Translations under genes and position numbers: made by a program
NCBI GenBank assembly: GCA_963736285.1
Contig: CAVTOA010000003.1
Location: forward strand, 744,001 to 808,000
Length of the DNA stretch: 64,000 bases
DNA from: CAVTOA01 sp963736285
GTDB taxonomy: Bacteria > Actinomycetota > Actinomycetes > Mycobacteriales > QHCE01
Direction: 5' to 3'
Notes under the pieces: model-generated
Told to the model about the DNA's origin: nothing
Database searches by the model: none
What the model saw: only the letters and a program-made list of their open reading frames with translations
Shown: positions 51,497-60,365 of the stretch, one piece after another
How the letters are laid out: each line of letters starts with the position of its first letter
Numbering within the stretch: the stretch's first letter is position 1

Positions 51497-54153
51497 GTGG
51501 CTGTAACTGACGATGTCCGCCCTTCCAGTGCTATGGGCGAGTTCGATCGCACCCCGCCGCAAGACCTCGCGGCTGAGCAAAGCGTGCTGGGCGGCATGCT
51601 GCTTAGCAAAGACGCCATAGCCGATGTGGTCGAGATACTGCGTTCTGGCGACTTTTATCGCCCCGCGCACGCCACCGTTTTCGATGCTGTCCTAGATCTT
51701 TATGGACGGGGCGAGCCGGCAGATCCGGTGACGGTGGCGGCGTCGCTGGCTGACCGGAACGAGTTAAACCGCATCGGTGGCGCGCCCTATCTGCATACGC
51801 TCATCTCGCTCGTTCCCACTGCGGCGAATGCTGGTTATTACGCGCGGATCGTCGCCGAGCGGGCGGTCCTGCGGCGTCTGGTGGAGGCGGGGACCCGCAT
51901 CACCCAGCTGGGATACGGTGCCGCACAAGGTGCCGGCCGCGATGTGGACGACGTGGTCGATATGGCGCAGCAGGCGGTCTACGACGTCACCGAGCGCCGC
52001 ACAAACGACGACTACACCATCTTGTCCGACTTGCTGCAGCCCACGATGGACGAGATCGAAGCCATCGGCGCCACCGGTGGCGTTATGAGCGGTGTGCCGA
52101 CGGGTTTCTCCGATTTGGACCGGCTCACAAATGGCCTTCATGCGGGTCAGCTGATGATCGTCGCGGCTCGGCCTGGGTTAGGTAAGTCGACAATGTCGTT
52201 GGACGTGGTGCGGTCGGCGGCGATTCGGCAGTCGCTGCCGTCGGTCATCTTCAGCTTGGAGATGAGCAAGATCGAGATCACTATGCGGCTGCTCTCCGCG
52301 GAAGCCAAGGTGCCGCTGCATAATCTGCGCGCTGGCCGGCTGTCCGAAGACGACTGGACCAAGCTGGCGCGTCGGATCGGCGAGGTCAGCGAGGCGCCGC
52401 TGTACATCGACGATTCCCCCAACATGACCATGATGGAGATCCGCGCAAAGGCACGTCGGCTTAAGCAGCGCAACGGGCCTCAAGTTGATCATTCTCGACT
52501 ACATGCAGCTGATGAGTTCGTCTCGGCGAGTGGAGAGCCGCCAGCAGGAGGTCGCCGAGCTTTCCCGCGGGTCTGAAGCTGTTGGCCAAGGAGCTGGAGT
52601 TGCCGGTCATCGCGGTGAGCCAGCTGAACCGAGGTCCGGAGCAGCGCACAGATAAACGCCCGCAGTTGGCCGATCTTCGTGAGTCTGGGTGCCTCACCCG
52701 AGAGACTCGCGTTATTCGGTCCGACAGTGGCGCGGAGGTAACGCTCGGCCAGCTATTTGATGAAGGAGAACGCAATATTCCCGTGTGGACTTTGGACGAA
52801 TCCTTGCGTTACGTCCCCCGCGTCATGACGCACGTCTTCTCTACCGGGGTCAAACCAGTTTTCGCCGTCCGACTGGCTTCGGGAAAACTCGTACGCCTCA
52901 CCGGCAACCATCCTCTGCTCACTGTTCAGGGTTGGAAGCCAGTGGAAACGCTGACAGTGGGAAGCAGAATCGCGGTACCACGCCATGTTCCTGCACCGTC
53001 GTCAACGGAACCGTTGCCCGATGCCGAGGTGATCATGCTCGCGCACCTCATCGGCGACGGATCGTTTGTGAAGCGTCAGCCTCTCCGTTACGCCAGTACG
53101 GACGAAGAATGCCTGGAAGCTGTAACTAAAGCTGCGCAGCATTTCGGTATAACCGCATGCCGAGACGACTATCCGGCCGCTCGCTGCGCAACTTTGCGCC
53201 TGCCGGCCCCCTTTCGGCTGGCGCGCGGTCGACGGAACCCCATTGCGTCGTGGCTGGACAATCTCGGTCTATTCGGACTCCGGAGCCATGAGAAATTTGT
53301 GCCAAAACAGATTTTTTCGTTAAAAAAGCAGCAGATTGTCCTGTTTCTCCAGCACTTGTGGGCCACGGACGGCTGCGTGTGGTGGGACGAGCGCAACGGG
53401 CAGGCGCGCATTTATTATGGTTCGACCAGCCGTCGGCTGGTCGACGACGTTTCGCGGTTGCTATTGCGGTTTGGCATTTGCACTCGCATGAAACAGGTTC
53501 AAAAAGCTAGCTATCGTCCCTCCTATCAGCTACTTATTTCTGGCGCCGACGATCAACTTCGCTTCCTGCGCGGCGTGGGAGTATTCGGCGCTCGGAATGC
53601 TCAAGCCGTGCGTTGCCGTAGTGAGCTCGAGGCCCGCACCAGCAACACGAATCGAGACACTGTTCCATTAGAGGTCTGGCAGCAGGTACGTACTCTGCTG
53701 CAAAACCAGGGAATGACCCAGCGAGAATTTGCCGCTGCTGTGGGTACTGCCTACTGCGGTAGCACCATGTGGAAGCGTGCGCCGAGCCGACCACGACTCT
53801 CCAAAATGGCCACTGTGCTCAATTCCGCCGAGCTGGAACTGCTCGCGACCAACGACGTCTACTGGGACGAGATCGTGGCGATCGAGTCGTTGGGTGAGCA
53901 AGAAGTATTCGACGCCACCGTGCCGGGAACGCACAACTTCATTGCTGACGGAGTCGCAGTCCACAACTCCATCGAGCAGGATGCTGACGTGGTGGTTCTG
54001 CTGCACCGGGACGACTACTACGAGAAGGACTCGGATCGCCCGGGCGAGGCCGATTTCATCGTGGCCAAGCACCGAAATGGCCCGACCGACACCATTACCG
54101 TGGCGTTCCAGGGGCACTACAGCCGTTTCGTCGACATGACAACTAACGTTTAG
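51497..54153 (+). CDS. dnaB: Replicative DNA helicase DnaB with intein, two frame breaks
   Basis: DnaB unwinds the fork as a hexamer. From a GTG at 51497 (GAGGGGG upstream) it starts VAVTDDVRPSSAMGEFDRTP and contains AAEQSVLGGMLLSKDAIADV. The Walker A motif is LMIVAARPGLGKSTMSLDVV. It shifts frame at about 52478 into LKLIILDYMQLMSSSRRVES (extra C) and at 52572 into LKLLAKELELPVIAVSQLNR (extra T). The extein stops at PQLADLRESG and resumes after the intein at SIEQDADVVVLLHRDDYYEK. The last residues are RFVDMTTNV. With the intein removed, the joined extein is about 460 residues, a normal length. The two extra bases are most simply sequence errors. Confidence 0.94.
52690..53967 (+). mobile_element. 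DnaB intein, full length with LAGLIDADG endonuclease
   Basis: A 426-residue intein starting CLTRETRVIRSDSGAEVTLG and ending TVPGTHNFIADGVAVHN, followed by Ser. It has a block B-like LTGNHPLLTVQGW. The two endonuclease motifs are LAHLIGDGSF and LQHLWATDGCV. A helix-turn-helix-like segment (LLQNQGMTQREFAAAVGTAY) occurs late in the intein. It sits before the SIEQDAD motif of DnaB, a known insertion site of DnaB inteins. All splicing residues (C1, H-N end, +1 Ser) are present. The gene's frame is unbroken across the intein. Confidence 0.94.
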
Positions 54154-54508
54154 GGTCCCACTCGCCGTTGTCCTGTCGCTCACAGCGTCAATTTGCTCCG
54201 GCTGACCGCCGTCATTAATCTGCGTCAAGTCGCGCGTCACTCCTGAGATTTACAAAAGATTATTTAATTGCCGTTCTGGCGTATTCAGTTAAACGCGCAG
54301 TTCGCAGATTGAATAAATAATGTTTACTAAAATATTCATATAATGCACTTTGTCGATTTCGCGTTTATGGGATTGCAAAAGTGTCCTTTATCCGACATGG
54401 TTGTGCACGTCGCACGAAAAAGCTGATTTCTCGTTAAGGAAATCCAGCGCCGAACGACGAAGTTCTAGCACCGCAGAGCAACCTATTCAGTTGGGTGAGG
54501 ACGGATTC
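54154..54508. other. AT-rich spacer between dnaB and secreted-protein genes
   Basis: A 355-base non-coding stretch, clearly more AT-rich than the flanks (54255-54345 is mostly A/T). It marks the boundary between the conserved dnaB block and the accessory region. It should hold the promoter for the gene at 54509. I found no gene or hairpin of note. Confidence 0.45.
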
Positions 54509-55372
54509 ATGAGTCTCCAGTCGCAGGGCAGGCGCGTTGTGCGCGCTATGTCGCGGCTGTGGTGTGATTCCGCCCGCACGACGCTGTTCCGGTTGCTCAC
54601 CGTGCTTGGCTTCGCGGTCGCCGCCTGGCTGCTTGCGGGAACGGCCAGTGCGTATGCCGACTCAGGGACGGCCCAGGCCAACCCTGGTTCGGATGTTCTC
54701 GCACCGATTGAAAACCCCGCAAATTCCACCGGAACGCTGCTCACGGCGGTCGCTGACCAGCCACAAGCCGCATCCACGGAGAATGCGTCAACTCAATCCG
54801 GTGCTGCTACTGGCGGGGTTCCGGCGGTAGCGCAGTCCTCATCGGACACGCCCAGCGTGCTGAGCCTTGACCTCCCGAAGGCGACGCATGCATTGCTGGG
54901 TTCGCTTGGTGCAAGTCAGATAAACAGTCCGCTCGTATCGGTGTCCCGCCCATTGGGTGGTGTCGCCGGCCTCGGTGCTCATAACCCGCTTGGGTTCATG
55001 GGTTCGACAACGAGTGGCGGCTCTGCCGGGCAGGACGGCGCAGCGCCGCTGCCGTCAGCCTCTTCGGTGGAGACTCATAAGGCGGATGTAGCTCGGTTGT
55101 CCACTCCAGACAGTCAGCCTTCCGTTGATTCCCAGGCTAAAGGCCACTACAAGTGGCCGGCCTATCCATCGCCAGCGCTATTCCCCTCCGACGGCGCGAT
55201 CCACACCGGCGGTGGCTTCGGGGGTAATTCCGGCTCGGCGCTTGCTGGTTCCGGCGCGGTGCTTCCCGAAAGTGTCATGCCCAAGTTGAACGACCATCGT
55301 GTCGTGGGCAGCCTTGAGGACACCGCGGTAGTCAGCTATTTCTGCGCTGACCGTTCTTTCTCTCCCGACTGA
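54509..55372 (+). CDS. Secreted low-complexity protein
   Basis: 287 residues from an ATG at 54509 (GTGAGGACGG upstream). A basic start (MSLQSQGRRVVRAMSRLWCD) is followed by a hydrophobic segment, LFRLLTVLGFAVAAWLLAG, and probable signal cleavage near TASAYADSG. The mature part is rich in Ser, Ala, Gly and Pro without recognised domains, and ends with a single Cys (VVSYFCADRSFSPD). It immediately precedes the chaplin-like repeat gene in the same orientation. The family is not recognised; the arrangement suggests a role at the cell surface. Readings before 54509 are AT-rich and not protein-like. Confidence 0.6.
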   Translation: MSLQSQGRRVVRAMSRLWCDSARTTLFRLLTVLGFAVAAWLLAGTASAYADSGTAQANPGSDVLAPIENPANSTGTLLTAVADQPQAASTENASTQSGAATGGVPAVAQSSSDTPSVLSLDLPKATHALLGSLGASQINSPLVSVSRPLGGVAGLGAHNPLGFMGSTTSGGSAGQDGAAPLPSASSVETHKADVARLSTPDSQPSVDSQAKGHYKWPAYPSPALFPSDGAIHTGGGFGGNSGSALAGSGAVLPESVMPKLNDHRVVGSLEDTAVVSYFCADRSFSPD

Positions 55373-55625
55373 CACACTCTCGGTGCGCCTGCCGGCGCCT
55401 CATTGCCGGCCATTCTGATCGCGCCCGCCAGGTGTATTTCAGATAAGCACCGAATTTCCCCGAACGGAATCCAACCGCGACATGCCGCGTCGCAATTCAT
55501 TTCCGTTCACTTCATGAGCACATTCAAATTCGAAATTGTGTAAAAGCAATCTAGAGATTGAATTCTCATGCCCTCACATAAATCAATAAATCCGATGATC
55601 AAAAATTGAAAGGTAATAAATAATC
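55373..55625. other. AT-rich promoter region of the chaplin-like gene
   Basis: About 250 bases, AT-rich toward its right end, leading to a ribosome site AAAGG (about 55610) before the ATG at 55626. No gene was seen. Confidence 0.35.
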
Positions 55626-56603
55626 ATGAACGTTTGGATTCGTCGTACTCTTCAGGTCGGAATTGTCTCTGCCGGACTCGTGCTCGCCGGTGCAGCAGCT
55701 GCACAGGCGCACGACTTGGGTGACATGACCACTATCGGCAACGGTGGTATTGCCAATGGAATCCAAGACCAGGTTCCCATCCAGATTCCAACCAACATTC
55801 GCGGGCAACGCTGAGCTCCGCTTGCCGGCGACTCGACCGCGGATAGGCAAGGGCAACTCGTTGCATTGCAGCGTGCTGAGGCTCATGGTCACCGTGGTGG
55901 CAATCTGTGCCCCGAATGACAGCGTTCTCAACATCGGTATCGCCAATGGCATCGAGGGACGTTGCGCCGATTCAGGTTCCAGTCAAGTGTCTGCGGGAAA
56001 CTGTATTGCCGGTCGTCGGTGACTCGACGGGGTTGGCAAGGGTCGCACCGTTGCCCGGCAAAGTGCCGAAGACCACGGCCAAGGTGTCGTCGCTGCCGGA
56101 CTTGACCACTATCGGCAACGGTGGTATCGCCAACGGTATCCAGGGTGTGGCGCCGGTCCAGGTTCCTTTGGCTGTGGCCGGCAACGCTGGCTCGCTCGTT
56201 GGCGACCCGACTGGCGTTGGTAAGGGTCACTCCGTTGCATTCCGGCGCGCCGAGGCTCATGGTCACCGTGGTGGCAACCTTCCCCGACATGACCAGCGTT
56301 CTCAACACCGGTATCGCCAACGGCATCCAGGGACACGCGCCGATTCAGGTTCCTGTGAACTGTCGCAGGCAACGCGTTGCGGTTGTCGGTGACTCGAGGG
56401 CGTAGGCGAGGGACACTGTTGCCGGCAAAGCTCAAAGGTGCGGAGCTCGGCCTGACTTGACCACTATCGGCAACGGTGGTATTGCCAACGGCATCCAGGG
56501 TTGGCGCCGGTCCAGGTCCCAGTCGACTGTCTCCGGCAACGCTGTCTCGCTCGTCGGCGACGCGACTGCGGTAGGCAAAGGTTCCGCTAGCGCCCAGCAG
56601 TAA
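55626..56603 (+). CDS. Chaplin-like repeat protein, many frame breaks
   Basis: It starts MNVWIRRTLQVGIVSAGLVL, a signal peptide cut near AAAQAHD. Five repeat units follow at about 55730, 55930, 56106, 56295 and 56461. Type A (1, 3, 5) starts TTIGNGGIANGIQ, and type B (2, 4) starts VLNTGIANGIQG or similar. Each continues with APIQVPV and a VxGN motif, as in chaplins, which form hydrophobic amyloid coats on aerial hyphae and spores. Only unit 3 reads cleanly (GVAPVQVPLAVAGNAGS, then LVGDPTGVGKG). The others need roughly ten single-base changes, and the last unit ends GSASAQQ at 56601-56603. The gene may be intact but badly sequenced in its repeats, or truly decaying. The link to chaplins is by motif, not search. 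Confidence 0.6.
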
Positions 56604-56668
56604 TCGATCTGCAGTACGGATCAGGTAACTGATCCACCTTGTACCGCTACAACTGAATATTGAAGTAG

Positions 56669-56703
56669 CTGTGGGGCCCGAGCAACCAGCTCGGGCCCCA
56701 CAG
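56669..56703 (+). terminator. Strong hairpin after the chaplin-like gene
   Basis: CTGTGGGGCCCGAGC at 56669-56683 is perfectly complementary to GCTCGGGCCCCACAG at 56689-56703 with loop AACCA. This 15-bp stem is 65 bases beyond the stop and likely terminates the transcript, although a T-run is missing. Confidence 0.65.
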
Positions 56704-56874
56704 GCATATCCAACCAACGCTCCAACAGGACGTGACAAACGTTCGGACGTTCGTCAGCCGCTGGGAGATGAGGGCGGACGTTTCTAGACCTCTGCGCTCC
56801 GCGAACACTCGTCCGTCAACAGCGTCAGGGACGTGTGGCGCTAGGGTGACCAGATCCAAAGAGGAGGGAGTGCA

Positions 56875-57366
56875 GTGGCTGTTCACGCGTTCGTTGGTGA
56901 ATCCTGCCGACAGAAGACTTACCTCCTCGCAGCTACGTGAGTAGATCCGGGCGACCTCATCAGGCTTCGGAGGGTGCTACGCAGCCTCCGAATGCCAAGG
57001 CAGCGGGAGCTGCACTTCAAGAAAGAGAATGACTCGCGTAGAAGGTCTATCGTTTCTCAATTGACTAATGCGGGCTTTCGGACTCGGATATATCTGCGTA
57101 GTTGTGACGGTGGCAAAGAGGCTGCGCGCCAGGAGTGTCTAGCGCAACTCATAAATGAAGCGGTTGATTCGGGGGTTCGGCGACTGGTGCTGGACACGCG
57201 CGGTTGCCTGGATCGGCTCGACGATTCGACGATTCGCACAACGTTAGGGCATCGACCAAGGATCACGAGCTCACGGACTAAGTATCGATATGACAGATGT
57301 CATGTGCGGGTAGTGACGTCTCGCCGCGGGTCGTCGGCGCACGTCATGTCAGAGTGGGCACCATGA
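56875..57366 (+). pseudogene. DUF3800-like gene with in-frame TGA
   Basis: A strong ribosome site (GAGGAGGGAG) precedes a GTG at 56875. The frame reads VAVHAFVGESCRQKTYLLAA followed by T and then an in-frame TGA at 56938-56940. It continues VDPGDLIRLRRVLRSLRMPR, RELHFKKENDSRRRSIVSQL and AVDSGVRRLVLDTRGCLD. The pattern resembles actinobacterial DUF3800-type proteins (nuclease-like, unknown function). The tail after RTTLGHRPR does not resemble the family and overlaps the ABC gene start by four bases, so it may also be frameshifted. Most simply this is an inactivated gene. Confidence 0.5.
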
Positions 57367-58361
57367 CCACATCAGTGACCACATCGGTCGCCGAGCCTGG
57401 CGTTGCGCCGGCAACACCCCGCCACGGGCACGCGCCCGCGGTGAGCGCGCGTGCAATCACGAAACGCTTTGGATCGGTGACGGCAGTAAACAATCTGAGC
57501 TTGACCGTAGAGCCGGGCGAGATTGTGGCTTTTCTCGGGCCGAACGGGGCCGGAAAAACTACCACCATCGACATGATGCTGGGGCTTTCGCGGCCGGACG
57601 CCGGCGAGGTGCGGGTGTACGGTATGTCGCCGGCAGCCGCGATCGCTCGCGGTCACGTCGCTGCGGTTCTGCAAACCGGCGGATTGTTGAAGGACCTCAC
57701 GATCGCGGAGACGGTCACGCTGACGTCCACGTTGTTCCGTCACACTCGCCCCATCGCGGAAGTGCTGGAGCGGGCTGGGATCACAGAGATCGCCGACAGG
57801 GCGGTCGGGAAATGCTCGGGCGGCCAACAACAGCGGTTGCGCTTTGCCATGGCGCTTGTGCCAGATCCGGACTTGTTGGTTTTGGACGAGCCCACCACTG
57901 GCATGGACGTGGCTGGTCGGCGCGAGTTCTGGAGCGCCATTCGCGCAGACGCGGCGCATGGCCGGACAGTGCTCTTCGCCACCCATTACCTTGAGGAAGC
58001 CGACGCCTACGCCGATCGCATTGTCCTCATGCGACATGGCCAGATTGTTGCCGACGGCACCGCCGCCGAGATCAAGAACCTGGCCGCAGGGCGTCTGGTG
58101 CGCGCCACGTTGCCCGATGCGGACCAAGTCGCCCTCGCCTCTTTGCCGGGGGTCGACACCGTCGAGGTGCGGGGCGACACGGTGTTGGTACACGCCTCGG
58201 ATTCCGATGCGGTTGCCCGTCACCTTCTCACGCACACGGCCGCGTGCGACCTAGAAATTACTTCTCGAAATTTGGAAGACGCGTTCGTCGCCCTCACCGG
58301 CGACAACACCGGCTCTGGCACGGCTGACCAAAACGACCGAAGCAACGGGAGTGTCCAATGA
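57363..58361 (+). CDS. ABC transporter ATP-binding protein (drug-exporter type)
   Basis: 332 residues from an ATG at 57363. After a ~27-residue lead the ATPase domain begins SARAITKRFGSVTAVNNLSL. Walker A is FLGPNGAGKTTTIDMMLGLS, the signature VGKCSGGQQQRLRFAMALVP, and Walker B LLVLDEPTTGMDVAGRREFW, with the switch His in LFATHYLEEADAYADRI. It resembles DrrA-like exporters. It is translationally coupled to the permease by a four-base overlap (ATGA), in a four-gene unit with a two-component system that may control it. Confidence 0.92.
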   Translation: MTTSVTTSVAEPGVAPATPRHGHAPAVSARAITKRFGSVTAVNNLSLTVEPGEIVAFLGPNGAGKTTTIDMMLGLSRPDAGEVRVYGMSPAAAIARGHVAAVLQTGGLLKDLTIAETVTLTSTLFRHTRPIAEVLERAGITEIADRAVGKCSGGQQQRLRFAMALVPDPDLLVLDEPTTGMDVAGRREFWSAIRADAAHGRTVLFATHYLEEADAYADRIVLMRHGQIVADGTAAEIKNLAAGRLVRATLPDADQVALASLPGVDTVEVRGDTVLVHASDSDAVARHLLTHTAACDLEITSRNLEDAFVALTGDNTGSGTADQNDRSNGSVQ

Positions 58362-59167
58362 GTACTGCCACTCTGTCGTCGTCACCGTCGCGCCCCGCGC
58401 CGGCAGATCGCGGCGTTCCGCCTCTGGGCGGATTCAATCTGACGTTCCTTAAGCTGGAGATTCGCCGGACGCTGCGCAACAGACGCACGATGTTTTTCAT
58501 CGTGATCATGCCCGCCGCGTTTTTCCTGATGTTTGGGCTGGGGCAAAAGAACCACGAGGTCGGCAGCAGCCACGTGTCCGCAGCCGCCTACGCATTGATC
58601 AGCCTTGGTGTCTATGGGGCGATGGTCGCCACGACCAGCGGTGGAGCGATGGTCTCGGTGGAGCGGGCGCAGGGGTGGAGTCGTCAACTTCGGCTCACGC
58701 CGTTACGGCCACCGGCCTACATCGCGCTCAAGGTCGCGTCAGCCATGGTGCTTGCGCTCATCGCGGTGCTGGTCGACTTTGTCGTAGGTGCCGTCTCCGG
58801 GATCGACATGCCCTTACGTGTGTGGGTGTTGTCGGGGCTGGGGGCGTGGCTCGGTGCGTTGGTATTCGCCGCATTCGGTCTGTTCATGGGTTATCTCATT
58901 CCGGCTGAAAACGTGATGCAGTTTCTCGGGCCGGCTCTTGGGGTGCTCGCCATGTGTGGCGGGTTGTTTATTCCCCTGGAGTTCCTGCCAAATCTCCTGG
59001 CGACCATTGCGCATTTCACCCCGGTCTATGGGGTGGGAGAGATCGCGCGCGCGCCGTTGACCGGCGACGGTGTCACGATGGGTGCGATCGCCAATGTCGT
59101 CGGTTGGACGGCGGGTTTCGGGATAGGTGCGGTCTTTCTCTTTGGGCGGGACACCAAACGGGTCTAG
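58358..59167 (+). CDS. ABC-2 type transporter permease
   Basis: A 269-residue permease with six hydrophobic segments, including TMFFIVIMPAAFFLMFGLGQ, YALISLGVYGAMVATTSGGA and LVFAAFGLFMGYLIPAENVM. It ends with GWTAGFGIGAVFLFGRDTKR. It partners the ATPase encoded just before. Substrate is unknown; antibiotic or lipid export is typical for such pairs with DesK-like kinases. Confidence 0.9.
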   Translation: MSTATLSSSPSRPAPADRGVPPLGGFNLTFLKLEIRRTLRNRRTMFFIVIMPAAFFLMFGLGQKNHEVGSSHVSAAAYALISLGVYGAMVATTSGGAMVSVERAQGWSRQLRLTPLRPPAYIALKVASAMVLALIAVLVDFVVGAVSGIDMPLRVWVLSGLGAWLGALVFAAFGLFMGYLIPAENVMQFLGPALGVLAMCGGLFIPLEFLPNLLATIAHFTPVYGVGEIARAPLTGDGVTMGAIANVVGWTAGFGIGAVFLFGRDTKRV

Positions 59168-59201
59168 CCGTAGTGTGTTTCCCGAGAGTTAACGTGATGA
59201 C

Positions 59202-60365
59202 GTGAGCACGAAGGCAAAAAAGCTAGCCGAACCCCGCGAACGTTGGCGGAGGTTCGGCTGGCTGTACGCCTCTATCTGGTTGTTTTATCTCGCTGATCCG
59301 CTGAGTGTGGCGTGGAAGAGTCCGTCCAACCCAGCACGGTACTTCGCGGTGGTAGCCCTGACCGCTTTCGCGGCCCTGTATATCTGGCTGTTCCACCAGG
59401 CCCGCACTATTGCGGCACGAGATAGCACCGTCCCTATTGGACGTCGATGGAGCTATCTGGCACTACTCCTTGCTTTGGGTGCGGCTGCAATACCGGCAGC
59501 TGGTCAACACGCGCTCGCGGTGTTGGTTTATGTGGCCGCCGCAAGCGTGATGCTGCTGCCATCGCCGCAGGTGTGGTTCATGGTGACGGGCCTTGTGGCC
59601 GTGGCGGGTGTCGCGCCATTGGCGATACCTGGATGGAGCGCTGGCAGCGGACTTATCTTCGGCATCCTGGTGGCGTCTTTTGCCGTCTGGGGTGTGGCGC
59701 AAATGCTTGCCCGTCATCGGGAGCTGGTTGCGGCGCAGGAGGAGATCGCTCGATTGGCCGTGGCCGAAGAGCGAGCACGCACCGCACGCGACTTACATGA
59801 CATCCTCGGTCATTCCCTCACCGTCATCACGGTGAAGGCGGAGCTCGCTGGTCGGCTCATGGAGGTCGATCCGGCAAAGGCGGCACAGGAAGTCGCTGAC
59901 CTGGAACGGCTTTCGCGGGAAGCGCTGGCGGACGTGCGCAGCACCATCGGCGGTTACCGCGAAGTTACCCTCACTGCCGAGTTGGCCAGCGCACGCTCTG
60001 CGCTTGCTGCCGCGGGTATTGCCAGCGAGCTACCGTCCGCGGTGGACGATGTTCCTAGCGAACATCGTGCGTTATTCGCGTGGGCTGTTCGAGAGGGTGT
60101 GACCAACGTAGTGCGCCACAGTGGAGCTCGCCATTGCGCGATCACCATGACGTCACACTCGCTACAAATAGTGGACGATGGCTCCGGGCCGGCATCGTCC
60201 GTAGACGAGGGTGGCGACGGGCACCGGCAGTCGGGCGGCCATGGCCTGCTCGGGCTACGGGAGCGGGCGCGTCAGTTAGGCGGGCATCTCGTGCTGGGAA
60301 GAGCCAAAAATGGTGGATTCTTGTTGCGCGTCGAGTGGCCAGACGGTGGGGAGGATGTCACGTGA
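59202..60365 (+). CDS. Sensor histidine kinase (DesK/NarL-type)
   Basis: 387 residues from a GTG at 59202. The N-terminal half has about five membrane helices (WLYASIWLFYLADPLSVAW, YFAVVALTAFAALYIWLF, LALLLALGAAAIPAAGQHAL and others). The HisKA_3 domain holds the phosphorylated His in AEERARTARDLHDILGHSLT. The ATP-binding domain ends GGHGLLGLRERARQLGGHLV. It has no large outer sensor, as in DesK-like kinases that sense membrane state. It overlaps the response regulator by four bases and lies after the ABC genes, which it likely controls. Confidence 0.92.
   Translation: MSTKAKKLAEPRERWRRFGWLYASIWLFYLADPLSVAWKSPSNPARYFAVVALTAFAALYIWLFHQARTIAARDSTVPIGRRWSYLALLLALGAAAIPAAGQHALAVLVYVAAASVMLLPSPQVWFMVTGLVAVAGVAPLAIPGWSAGSGLIFGILVASFAVWGVAQMLARHRELVAAQEEIARLAVAEERARTARDLHDILGHSLTVITVKAELAGRLMEVDPAKAAQEVADLERLSREALADVRSTIGGYREVTLTAELASARSALAAAGIASELPSAVDDVPSEHRALFAWAVREGVTNVVRHSGARHCAITMTSHSLQIVDDGSGPASSVDEGGDGHRQSGGHGLLGLRERARQLGGHLVLGRAKNGGFLLRVEWPDGGEDVT

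Noticed and set aside
60080..60361. Extended response regulator starting at 60080
   Set aside because: The first ~94 codons overlap the histidine kinase in another frame and are Arg-rich; the GTG at 60362 gives a normal-length regulator.
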